The position numbers were made by a program, and so were the translations under genes. This document shows, piece by piece, positions 34,639 to 43,315 of a DNA stretch of 57,510 nucleotides; the first letter of the stretch is position 1; each line of letters begins with the position of its first letter. This DNA is from Nitrospiraceae bacterium (lineage in GTDB: Bacteria; Nitrospirota; Thermodesulfovibrionia; UBA6902). The notes below the pieces were generated by a model, which was not told the origin of the DNA, ran no database searches, and saw only the letters and a program-made list of their open reading frames with translations. Location: positions 1 through 57,510 of the forward strand of contig QZJG01000046.1 in assembly GCA_003599275.1 (NCBI GenBank). Direction: 5' to 3'.

Positions 34639-34650
34639 AAGGAGAATATA

Positions 34651-35073
34651 ATGAAAGGTTACAGGAAAATATTAATAGCGGTAAACGGTTCAGCTTCCAT
34701 TGTCAGGCAGGGACTGAAGCTCGCGCATGATGAAAAATGCTGGGTCACTGTCGTAAAGGTGTTGCCGCCTTACGAGGGCGATTTACACCTTACCGGGATA
34801 AAAAATGTCGGGGACGTGTTGACCGGCGGAAGCCGAAAAGAAGTTTCCGCCATAGAACGTATTGCCGAGACCGAAGGGGCCTTGATAAAAACGAGACTGG
34901 AAGAAGGAGATGTGCATAAAAAGATTATCGAAGTCGCGGAAGAAGAGAGATGCGATCTCATCATATTAGGCCTGCGGAAAAAGAAAGGCTGGCTCAGCAG
35001 GCTCTTTGGAGACAATGTAGTTGAAAAGGTCATTAACCAGGCTCCATGCCCTGTTTTTATAGTTGCCGCTTAA
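34651..35073 (+). CDS. Cassette B: single-domain Usp with degenerate ATP motif
   Basis: This is a 140-residue Usp related to the first domain of the tandem Usp at 27136 (YRKILIAVNGSASI, DEKCWVTVVKVLPPYEGDLH). The glycine motif is replaced by GLRKKKGWLSRLFGDNV, so ATP binding is doubtful. The ATG at 34651 has GGAAGGAG ahead; the frame upstream reads through the palindrome and is not used. It closes cassette B. Confidence 0.85.
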   Translation: MKGYRKILIAVNGSASIVRQGLKLAHDEKCWVTVVKVLPPYEGDLHLTGIKNVGDVLTGGSRKEVSAIERIAETEGALIKTRLEEGDVHKKIIEVAEEERCDLIILGLRKKKGWLSRLFGDNVVEKVINQAPCPVFIVAA

Positions 35074-35320
35074 ACTCCGCTGTACAATCAACTGCGCCTG
35101 CAAGTCCTCCTGCCTTAAAGGCTTTCAGATTAACTCCCGGGCCCGCAAATTAATTTAGCTTCGTGAACTTGATGGCGATAATCAATCTGATGTAACTTCT
35201 CGTGTAATTTGTTAATCTTATATACTTGAAATTATCAACTGATAAACATCAGAGAAAAACTAAAACATTCGTGCAACGGGACGGGCAGACCGCTTCCTCG
35301 AATGCGCTGACAAGAAAACT
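35074..35320. other. Gap before nhaA
   Basis: These 247 bases hold no convincing gene. AT-rich DNA at 35200-35250 could carry a promoter for nhaA, but no clear -35/-10 pair or sigma54 element was found. Confidence 0.4.
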
Positions 35321-36469
35321 GTGAAAAAACGAATCAACCTCCTGCGTGAATTTTCCATCCCGCTCTTTACGGGCGTGGCAGCGGCCCTTATCTGGGCCAA
35401 CTACGCTCCTGAAAGCTACCATCATTTTCTCCACGGACCTTTCATCGGGAACCTCACCTTTCACTTCCTGACAAACGACATTTTCATGGTCTTTTTCTTC
35501 GGCATCGCCGCAGTTGAAATTACCCAGAGCTTCCTGCCGGGCGGCGACCTCAATCCTGTGAAAAAGGCTGTGAACCCGCTCATGGCAACAGCGGGAGGTG
35601 TAATCGGTCCCGCAATAGTTTACCTGACCCTCAACCATTTTATCGGTTCTGAGGAACTGCTCAGGGGATGGGGGGTCCCGACGGCAACGGACATTGCTTT
35701 TGCGTGGCTTGCCGCCAGTGTGGTCTTCGGGAGAAAACACCCGGCGATATCCTTTCTGCTGCTGCTTGCCGTAGCCGACGACGGGATAGGCCTTGCCATC
35801 ATCGCGGTCTTTTATCCTGATCCGAACTTGCCTGTTGAGCCCTTGTGGCTTATTCTGACGGCCGGCGGCATGCTCGTCGCTTACGCGCTGCGCAGACTGC
35901 GTGTCCGTTCATACTGGCCGTACGTGTTGTTAGGGGGCGGACTCACCTGGGGAGGATTGTTCAATGCCCACCTCCATCCGGCCCTGGCGCTTGTCTTTAT
36001 AATCCCTTTCCTTCCTCACGCGAAGATGGAAAAAATGCACTTGTTCGAGGAGAGCCTGGCGGACCATTCCGCCATCGCCCGGTTCGAGCATGAGTGGAAA
36101 ATCATCGTAGATTTCGGCCTGTTCATGTTCGGGATTGCAAATGCCGGTGTAGAATTTTCCAGTGCCGGGACCGTGACCTGGCTTGTTGCCGCCGCGTTGA
36201 TTATCGGAAAAACCGCCGGGATATTTACTATGGGCTTCATTGCCGAAAAACTCGGGTATCACCTGCCGAATAAGGTGAGAAAGAAGGAACTGTTCGTGAT
36301 CGGGATCATCAGCGGGATCGGTTTTACTGTTGCGCTCTTCGTTGCCGGGGAAGCCTTTGTCGACCCTGCGCTGAAAGGCGCGGCCAAGATGGGGGCCATG
36401 CTGAGCTGTTTGTCCGCGCTTGCCGCCTTCGTTGCGGGTAAGGCCCTGAAGATCCGTAAGATTCCTTAG
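35321..36469 (+). CDS. nhaA: NhaA-type Na+/H+ antiporter
   Basis: This is a 382-residue inner-membrane antiporter. The transport-site aspartates are in LLLLAVADDGIGLAIIAVF, and the unwound-helix region is GWGVPTATDIAFAWLAASVV. ISGIGFTVALFVAGEAF is the conserved C-terminal helix. The start is GTG at 35321 and fits the family's short cytoplasmic N-terminus. It lies right after cassette B and before the truncated kinase at 36569; a Kef/NapA-type antiporter occupies a comparable place beside cassette C. Confidence 0.92.
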   Translation: MKKRINLLREFSIPLFTGVAAALIWANYAPESYHHFLHGPFIGNLTFHFLTNDIFMVFFFGIAAVEITQSFLPGGDLNPVKKAVNPLMATAGGVIGPAIVYLTLNHFIGSEELLRGWGVPTATDIAFAWLAASVVFGRKHPAISFLLLLAVADDGIGLAIIAVFYPDPNLPVEPLWLILTAGGMLVAYALRRLRVRSYWPYVLLGGGLTWGGLFNAHLHPALALVFIIPFLPHAKMEKMHLFEESLADHSAIARFEHEWKIIVDFGLFMFGIANAGVEFSSAGTVTWLVAAALIIGKTAGIFTMGFIAEKLGYHLPNKVRKKELFVIGIISGIGFTVALFVAGEAFVDPALKGAAKMGAMLSCLSALAAFVAGKALKIRKIP

Positions 36470-36568
36470 AGGAGACAGGATTTACCGATTTTCGCTTTTC
36501 TTTCTGACTCCTGACTCCTGAATTCTTTTTTTATCCCCTCAGAATATTGAATCCTTAGAGGGCAAACC

Positions 36569-37879
36569 ATGCAATTGAAAATCTGGCATAAGATGATTAT
36601 CGGCATTTCCATCCCCGTTCTCCTGGCGCTCATCGGCGGTCTGTGGGCCTACGGGTATATAGATGACGTCAAGAAAAGGCATGGTTATGTGCAGATCGCC
36701 GCCGACCTGCGGGAAGACATTCTTGAAGTCAGGCGAAACGAAAAGAATTATATGCATTACAAGGATGCCGAGCACTTCAGGTATCTCTCCGTCAGCATCA
36801 ACACTTTTATCAAAGCAATAAACGGCATACCTCCCGCGACTGTCGCTGAAATAGGAAAAAGCGACCTCATGCTTCTGGACAGCACCTCGGATGGGTATAC
36901 ATCCATCATCAGGGACCTCCACGACAATTTTCAATTAGAGATGCAGAGTATCGAAAGGGTCCGCAGGGAAGGGAAGAAGCTGGAAACGCTTGCCGCGTCC
37001 GGAGAACACGCGGCAGGGCTTTCGTCAATTTTCATTCTCAACCTGAGACGCCTGGAGAAAAACTATATGCTCTTCCGGGACAAAGATTCCCTGGCGAAAC
37101 TGGACGGCGCCCTGTCCCAGATGGAAATGATAGTCCCGTCCTGTAATGAGTGCAGGTCGTATATCGCGGCCATCCGCTACCTTTTTGTACGTTACGAAGA
37201 AAACGATTCGATCATCAGTGAACTCCAGGTCGCGGGGAATACCCTCGAAGACATCACCGACAGAATCGCGCTGCGGGAAAGGCAGTATATCGATACGTTC
37301 TTTTCAAAGACACAGCGGCTTATGCTTGTCGCGCTCATTTTACTCTGTACCCTGGGGCCTCTGTTTGTATACCGGACAGCCACGAATATCGTCGCGCCGA
37401 TAATAAGGCTCACGGAAATTACGAAGAAGATAGCGGAAGGCGACTCCTCTGTCCGGGCGCCCATCAAGGAGCACGATGAAACATATACCCTCGCACTATC
37501 TTTCAATACGATGTTAGACCACCTGCAGCTTTCTCACAAGTCCCTTGAAAAAAGCATGGCGCTCCTGAGGGAAAAACAGGAGGAGGTGGAAAAATGCGCG
37601 TCTGTCGGACTCCTTGTATCAGGTGTCGCGCACGAGATGAATGATCCGCTCAATAATATTTCTCTGACTGCTGGTCCCCTCCGACTTGCCCAGGAACAGA
37701 TACCCTCCGGGATTGAGAGCGAAATTGAAAAGCGGAATGATTTTAGTCTGCGTGTCGGTGTCGAGATAGATCAGGAGATTACGGCAACTGATAATGTCCA
37801 TTTTGGAAAAGGGAGGGTCGGTGCAGGCCCATGCGTCGTTCGATGCGTCGGACGATGGTGCTCTTCTTATATGCTCTGA
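36569..37879 (+). pseudogene. Truncated HBM-type sensor histidine kinase (fourth paralogue)
   Basis: The first ~365 codons match the kinases at 21596 and 46637 very closely: MQLKIWHKMIIGISIPVLL, EVRRNEKNYMHYKDAEHF, LRRLEKNYMLFRDKDSL, HAMP, and the H-box GVAHEMNDPLNNISLTA. Homology stops at about 37670, just after the phospho-accepting His. The remaining ~70 codons are antisense to a CheR fragment. The ATPase domain is gone, so it cannot be a working kinase, though a membrane sensor stub might still be made. No response regulator follows. Confidence 0.85.
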
Positions 37880-38422
37880 AATCGCTGCCCTTTTGGGCCT
37901 TGACCAGTGACAGAATTTCCTGAAGGTTTCCGCGCTCACCTTCGGCCTCAAGCAAAGCCGCCTGTTCTCCACCCCTGAGATAAGGATGCCGCAGGTAGTT
38001 CAGGAGGGCATCCGGATGCCGTCACGGGTGACGGGTGCTGCCAGGAAAAGAACTCCCTTGCGGAGGAGCAGGTATTGGTTGGGCGGAATCACGTAAACGC
38101 AGTTAGGTTCAACCGGCAGCGCATCTCTGGCTTGAATGACCTTCATGCGTGTGCTGGGCCAGGAGCTCTGCCAGCAGGCTTACATGCCTGGGGGCCAGAT
38201 GCTGTATAACTACAAAGGCGGCCCCGCTGTCAGAGGGCATGGTTGTGAAGAAAGTCCTGAAGGCCTCCAGAGAACCCGCCGACCCGCCGAGGCCGACAAC
38301 CGGGATGCCCGAAGATCTGTCTGCCGGTTTTGCGGCTTCTTTATCAGGCCCGGCCTGCTTGAGGGATTCATCCCGGCATTGAGCGTGTCCGGCTGCCTCC
38401 GCTGCCTGGTTTTTTTTGTCAT
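37668..38422 (-). pseudogene. Decayed CheB-CheR fusion gene
   Basis: Read on the minus strand from 38422, successive frames give a CheB start (PVVGLGGSAGSLEAFRTFF, VVIQHLAPRHVSLLAELLAQ), then DALPVEPNCVYVIPPNQYLL, then CheR pieces (LQEILSLVKAQKGSDFRAYK, TIVRRIERRMGLHR) and the CheR end (MDIISCRNLLIYLDTDTQTK, NPGGYLFLGKSEGTSSQ). At least three frame changes are needed, the first in a run of eight A where nine would restore the frame. Much of CheB and the CheR core are deleted. The 3' end is fused to the truncated kinase. Confidence 0.82.
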
Positions 38423-38562
38423 ATATTCATTCCGGCAATTCGGACGACTATGAAATAAACTGCTTGAAGCATTGACAACCATCCGATTATTTGATAATTG
38501 ATTAATTGAAAAAATGAGATAAGAAATTTATTGCCAATTTGAAAGGTCCAGAAAAAATCTGC

Positions 38563-39933
38563 ATGAGCATGAAGAGAATTTCCTTTATCGAGGCCGGGGC
38601 GCCGGGGTCACATATTTTCAGCAAATTCCCTGTAGCGCGGGTCGGTACAGTATTGCTTTCGACAATCCTGAAAGAAAAGGGTCACGAGGTAAAGGCATTC
38701 ATTGAAGATATTTCTTCACCCGACTGGAAGTTTATTGAAAGCTCCGACTTTGTCTGTATCTCCACGCTGACGTCCACGGCAATCAGGGCTTATTCGCTAA
38801 GCAAAAGACTTAAGGCCAAAGGGATACCGGTCATAATGGGCGGAGCACATCCGACATTTATGCCGGAGGAAGCTTTGCAATATGCGGATTTTGTGGTAAG
38901 GGGAGAAGGTGATTTTACTCTGCCCGAGCTTATGAGTTGTCTTGATTGCGGCTCTCCGGCAATCGAAACGATACAAGGGCTGTCTTACAGGGACAGCGCC
39001 GGCAAATTTTTCCATAATCCGGACAGGCGGCTTCTTAAAGAGGAGGAGCTCGACTCACTTCCCGTTCCTGATTTCTCGCTGGTCCATAACTGGAAACCTT
39101 CGCTCCTGTATTCCGTATCCACATCGAGAGGCTGTCCTTTTGCATGCAGGTTCTGTTCAGTTATCCATATATTCGGCAAAAAATACAGGTTTAAATCGAG
39201 CGGGTCGGTACTGAAGGAATTAATGCATGTAAGTTCTGTTTCAAATGGCACCAGGTTTTTTGTCGATGACAATTTTACCGCAAACAGGGAGCGAAGCAAG
39301 GAGCTGTTACGGGTGATGATCGCGGAAAAACTGACTTCGGACTGGACTGCCCAGGTGAGAACGGATGCGGCCTCCGATCCGGAACTTCTCCGCCTCATGG
39401 CTGATGCAGGCTGCCACACAGTCCATATCGGTTTCGAATCGGTCAATCCAGGGACTCTCCGTCACTATAATAAAAAACAGACCCTTGAAGATATAGTCGG
39501 AAGCATCAGAGCGTTCAGGGACCACAGTATTCATATCCACGGCATGTTCGTGATCGGAGCTGATACCGATGATGTTGATGTGATAAAAAGGACAATCGAT
39601 TTTGCCGTACATAACGGCATAGACACAATCCAGCTTATGGCGCTTACGCCTCTGCCCGGGACCCCGCTTTTTAAGGAGATGAAGGAAAGCGGCAGATTAC
39701 TTCATTCCGACTGGAGCAAATACGATGCGCATCATGCCGTCTTCAGGCCCGCCCTGATGAGCGCAAAGACACTTCAGATTGAAACACTAAAGGGTATGGG
39801 GCGGTTTTACTCATGGGAGTATATTTTGAAGCATCTGGCAAAACTCGACCTGCACTATGCAGGTATCGGATTGTATGGAAAAACAACAGTCAATAAAACG
39901 CTCAGGCGTATCCGGCGTCATTCAGCGGCCTGA
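38563..39933 (+). CDS. B12-binding-domain radical SAM protein
   Basis: The N-terminal ~150 residues are a cobalamin-binding Rossmann-like domain (VGTVLLSTILKEKGHEVKAF, IPVIMGGAHPTFMPEEAL), followed by a radical SAM domain with the cluster motif RGCPFACRFC and the strand motif HIGFESVNPGTLRHYNKK. Such proteins (BchE/MiaB-like superfamily) do methylations or ring chemistry; the substrate here is unknown. The longest frame begins at a TTG (38539); ATG at 38563 or 38569 is more likely. The 3' end overlaps the convergent gene by 16 bases. Confidence 0.87.
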   Translation: MSMKRISFIEAGAPGSHIFSKFPVARVGTVLLSTILKEKGHEVKAFIEDISSPDWKFIESSDFVCISTLTSTAIRAYSLSKRLKAKGIPVIMGGAHPTFMPEEALQYADFVVRGEGDFTLPELMSCLDCGSPAIETIQGLSYRDSAGKFFHNPDRRLLKEEELDSLPVPDFSLVHNWKPSLLYSVSTSRGCPFACRFCSVIHIFGKKYRFKSSGSVLKELMHVSSVSNGTRFFVDDNFTANRERSKELLRVMIAEKLTSDWTAQVRTDAASDPELLRLMADAGCHTVHIGFESVNPGTLRHYNKKQTLEDIVGSIRAFRDHSIHIHGMFVIGADTDDVDVIKRTIDFAVHNGIDTIQLMALTPLPGTPLFKEMKESGRLLHSDWSKYDAHHAVFRPALMSAKTLQIETLKGMGRFYSWEYILKHLAKLDLHYAGIGLYGKTTVNKTLRRIRRHSAA

Positions 39934-40988
39934 TTATATTCTTGTATTAATGTTTCAATCAGCTTTTTCACCGGAACAATTTCCTTGCATCTGTACGCGT
40001 TTGACCCCGCAAAGACGAACCCTTCCTCAAGGTTCCCTTCCGCCGCATTTGTCAGCGCCCTGGCAATGCAATACGGGGCGGTTTTGGGATCGCAGGTTTT
40101 CAGGCAGCGGTACTTGCAGGACTTGGGTTTAGTCTGACCTTTTTTAATGTCCTCGACAAACCTGCTTTTGATCACCCTGCCGGGCAATCCGACCGGACTT
40201 TTTATGATTACCATGTCTTCTTTTTCTGCTTTTATGAACGCCTGTTTGAAATTTTCATGGACATCACATTCATCCGTGCAGACAAACCGGGTCCCCATTT
40301 GTACGCCTGAAGCCCCTAATCCAAGAACGCGGGCAATGTCGCTGCCGTCAAAAATTCCTCCGGCGGCAATGACCGGGACAGGAGGACCAAACGTGTTTGC
40401 AAACTTCACAATTTCAACAATCAGTTCATCAAGCGCGGGCGCCTTCCCATCAACCATATCCTGGAAGTCATAGCCGACATGACCGCCCGCCTTGGGGCCT
40501 TCAACTATCACGGCGTCCGGCAGCCTGTTGAAATTTCTTTTCCACTTGCTGCAAATGATGTTCAAAGCCCTTACCGATGAAACTATCGGGACCAGCTTTA
40601 TATTTTTCCCCTCGACGAATTTCGGCAGTTCTAAAGGTAGTCCGGCCCCGGATATGATCAGGTCAACGCCTTCATCCGCAGCGGTCCTTGCCAGCGATTC
40701 ATAATTGGAAAGCGCGACCAGCAGGTTCACGCCGATTATGCCTTTGCTCATGCTCCTGGCTTTTCTTATCTCCGCCTTTAAAGCCTCATTATTCACGGCT
40801 TCATATTCCAAACGCGGCAAGTCTTCAAACTTTCCGAGCCCGACGCCTGCAATCACCCCTACACAACCTTCATTTGCAACTGCCGCGGCAAGCCTCGAGC
40901 GTGAGACTCTTACCCCCATACCGCCCTGTATAATGGGAGGATAAATTGTTAAGTCGCCTATTCGTAATTCAGGTAATTTCATTTTCAT
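39918..40988 (-). CDS. Nitronate monooxygenase / 2-nitropropane dioxygenase-like flavoprotein
   Basis: This is a 356-residue TIM-barrel FMN enzyme: PPIIQGGMGVRVSRSRLAAA at the start, EGPKAGGHVGYD (active-site His region), PVIAAGGIFDGSDIARVLGL and GASGVQMGTRFVCTDE. The C-terminus has a cysteine cluster (SCKYRCLKTCDPKTAPYC) not needed for nitronate oxidation and found in a subset of these proteins, suggesting metal or Fe-S binding. The true reaction may differ, for example an enoyl-ACP-reductase-like role. Convergent with the radical SAM gene. Confidence 0.87.
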   Translation of the reverse strand: MKMKLPELRIGDLTIYPPIIQGGMGVRVSRSRLAAAVANEGCVGVIAGVGLGKFEDLPRLEYEAVNNEALKAEIRKARSMSKGIIGVNLLVALSNYESLARTAADEGVDLIISGAGLPLELPKFVEGKNIKLVPIVSSVRALNIICSKWKRNFNRLPDAVIVEGPKAGGHVGYDFQDMVDGKAPALDELIVEIVKFANTFGPPVPVIAAGGIFDGSDIARVLGLGASGVQMGTRFVCTDECDVHENFKQAFIKAEKEDMVIIKSPVGLPGRVIKSRFVEDIKKGQTKPKSCKYRCLKTCDPKTAPYCIARALTNAAEGNLEEGFVFAGSNAYRCKEIVPVKKLIETLIQEYNQAAE

Positions 40989-41301
40989 CTTAATGTCTTA
41001 CTTTTCCTTGAGAAGATTCTGATGCCTATTAAAAACAGGTTTTTGCTGATATGGCAGCCTTTGTCTCCGAAATCTATTTTTCAAGCAGATTGGAGGTAAC
41101 TCCGGCAGACATTTTGTCTGAATAGATCCCCCGGATAATGTTAAAATCCTGCAATGTTCCTGAATATCATAACCCCCTTACGCCGTGATTTTCAAGAGAG
41201 GCGGGACAGCCCCTGAAAGTTAACATGTTTTTTGCAGGCCGTCGTTGCCTAATCAAAACTCAAATTGGTATTATCACAATGTATATGATGCTTTCTAAAA
41301 A
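40989..41301. other. Gap between divergent genes, no gene seen
   Basis: About 313 bases separate the flavoprotein and receiver-Lon genes. No ORF, clear promoter or repeat family was recognised. CCCCTTACGCCG and short inverted stretches are present but not diagnostic. Confidence 0.4.
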
Positions 41302-43308
41302 ATGAACTTCTTCAGGAAATCAGACGAAAAACTTCAGGCCGAAGCCATAGAGGAATTGCGGCAAAAGGTCGATTCCGCAAAACTGCCTGCCGATATTCAG
41401 CGCGTAGCAAACGACGAGATCGAGATGCTGTCGAAGATGAGCTCTTCCCTGGCTGAATACACTATAGGGCTTAATTATATCGACTACCTGATAGGCCTGC
41501 CCTGGAACAAAAAGACTGAAGATAATCTCGACCTTGAAAGGGCGGAGAAGGTACTGAATGAAAGGCATTACGGATTGAGCGAGATCAAGGAAAGGATAGT
41601 CGAGCACCTTGCCGTGAAGATACTGGCGACCCGCAGAAAACCCCGCATACTGGTAGTAGACGATGAAAAAATTGTCGTGAAAAATCTGGACCACGTGCTT
41701 AAAAAAGAAGGTTACGCGGTGACCACGGCAGACAGCGGGACAGAGGCCCTGAAGAAACTGGAGGAGTCTGATTTCGATGTTGTCATCACCGACCTCAGGA
41801 TGGAAGGGACCACGGGGATTGATATTCTGGAGAAGGCGAAGCACAAATACCCGGATACCCAGGTCATCATGATAACCGGTTATGCGTCTGTTGATTCCGC
41901 AATAGACGCCATTAAAAAAGGCGCTTATCATTATATTGCGAAACCCTTCAAACTCGACGACGTGTGTGATACCGTGAAGAAGGCGCTTGAGAAAAAGTTC
42001 TCTGCCAGAACGACAAAGGGCTACGTTCTCTGTTTTGCAGGACCTCCGGGGACAGGGAAGACCTCTCTCGGCAGGGCCATCGCGGATGCGCTCGGGAGAA
42101 AATTTGCAAGGATTTCATTGGGCGGCATAAAAGATGAAGCGGAGATAAGGGGGCACAGAAGGACGTATGCGGGCGCAATGCCCGGCCGGATTATAGAGGA
42201 GATCAGCAGGGTCGAATCGGCCAATCCCGTTATCATGCTGGACGAGCTGGACAAAATAGGCCATGATTTCAAGGGAGACCCGGCTTCGGCATTGCTTGAA
42301 GTCCTCGATCCGGAACAGAACCGCCAATTTACCGATCATTACGTTGACGTGCCGTTTGACCTCTCAAGCGTTATGTTTATTGTAACGGCAAACATCGCCG
42401 ACAATATCCAGGACGCCCTCAGGGACCGCATGGAGGTCATTGAATTCTCGGGCTATACGGAAGACGAGAAGACAAAGATCGCCCTTAAGTATCTTGTGCC
42501 GAAACAGATATATGAAAAAGGCCTTACGGAATATCCTCCTGAATTTACAACAGACGCTGTATTGAAGATAATCCGGGAATATACCCGTGAGGCAGGCATA
42601 AGAAACCTTGAGAGACAGATTGCAGCGGTCAACAGGAAGATAGCTTCCGACTTTGTTCATCATCGGGAAGGAAGAGTGATAAAGGTAACGCCGGACATGG
42701 TTGAAAAATATCTCGGCCCCGGGAGGTATTTTTTTGAAGTAGCGGACGAAAAAAACCGCGTAGGGGTCGCCACGGGCCTTGTATGGACCGAGGTGGGAGG
42801 TGCCATCATTTTTGTCGAGGCTGCGAAGATGAAGGGGAAAGGCGAGCTGATACTGACGGGCTCCCTTGGCAATATTATGCGCGAATCAGCGCAGGCCGCT
42901 TTGAGTTATTTACGGAGCAATGCGTCATCTTTGAATATTGATGAGAATTTTTTCGAGTCCCGGGACATCCATGTGCATGTGCCTGCAGGGGCCATTCCCA
43001 AAGACGGGCCTTCCGCCGGGACCACCATCGCGATTTCGCTTATGTCCCTGTTAACGGGAAGACCGGCGAAAAGGGACGTGGCGGTTTCCGGAGAAATAAC
43101 ATTAAGCGGACGGGTACTGCCTGTCGGGGGAGTAAAAGAGAAACTTTTAGCGGCACGCAGGGCCGGGGTCAAATCGGTAATCCTGCCGTTGAAAAACAGG
43201 GTGGATATCGACGTTTTGTCTCATGACGTCAAAAAGGACATGGACATCAGGATGGTTGACAGGCTTGAGGAGATGATCGATCTTGTTCTGGTGAAAGAAA
43301 GGGTATGA
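41302..43308 (+). CDS. Lon-family protease with an inserted response-regulator receiver
   Basis: This is a 668-residue chimera. Residues 1-110 match the helical region just ahead of the Lon ATPase (YIDYLIGLPWNKKTEDNLDL, HYGLSEIKERIVEHLAV). Residues ~115-230 are a full receiver (ILVVDDEKIVVKNL, acceptor Asp in DVVITDLRMEGTTG, MITGYASVDSA, IAKPFK). Lon resumes with Walker A CFAGPPGTGKTSLGRAIADA, Walker B VIMLDELDKIG and the protease domain with catalytic Ser in PKDGPSAGTT and Lys in GGVKEKLLAARRAG. The usual ~300-residue N-terminal substrate domain is missing. Phosphorylation may gate ATPase or protease activity (inference). Confidence 0.93.
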   Translation: MNFFRKSDEKLQAEAIEELRQKVDSAKLPADIQRVANDEIEMLSKMSSSLAEYTIGLNYIDYLIGLPWNKKTEDNLDLERAEKVLNERHYGLSEIKERIVEHLAVKILATRRKPRILVVDDEKIVVKNLDHVLKKEGYAVTTADSGTEALKKLEESDFDVVITDLRMEGTTGIDILEKAKHKYPDTQVIMITGYASVDSAIDAIKKGAYHYIAKPFKLDDVCDTVKKALEKKFSARTTKGYVLCFAGPPGTGKTSLGRAIADALGRKFARISLGGIKDEAEIRGHRRTYAGAMPGRIIEEISRVESANPVIMLDELDKIGHDFKGDPASALLEVLDPEQNRQFTDHYVDVPFDLSSVMFIVTANIADNIQDALRDRMEVIEFSGYTEDEKTKIALKYLVPKQIYEKGLTEYPPEFTTDAVLKIIREYTREAGIRNLERQIAAVNRKIASDFVHHREGRVIKVTPDMVEKYLGPGRYFFEVADEKNRVGVATGLVWTEVGGAIIFVEAAKMKGKGELILTGSLGNIMRESAQAALSYLRSNASSLNIDENFFESRDIHVHVPAGAIPKDGPSAGTTIAISLMSLLTGRPAKRDVAVSGEITLSGRVLPVGGVKEKLLAARRAGVKSVILPLKNRVDIDVLSHDVKKDMDIRMVDRLEEMIDLVLVKERV

Positions 43309-43315
43309 GCGGTTT

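Noticed and set aside
38136-38453. Plus-strand ORF of 105 codons in the gap after the truncated kinase
   Set aside because: It is antisense to the recognisable CheB remnant and has no protein-like features of its own.
41240-41300. FNR-like site (TTGAT-N4-ATCAA) before the receiver-Lon gene
   Set aside because: Only scattered AATCAAAA-type half-sites are present, with no correctly spaced dyad.
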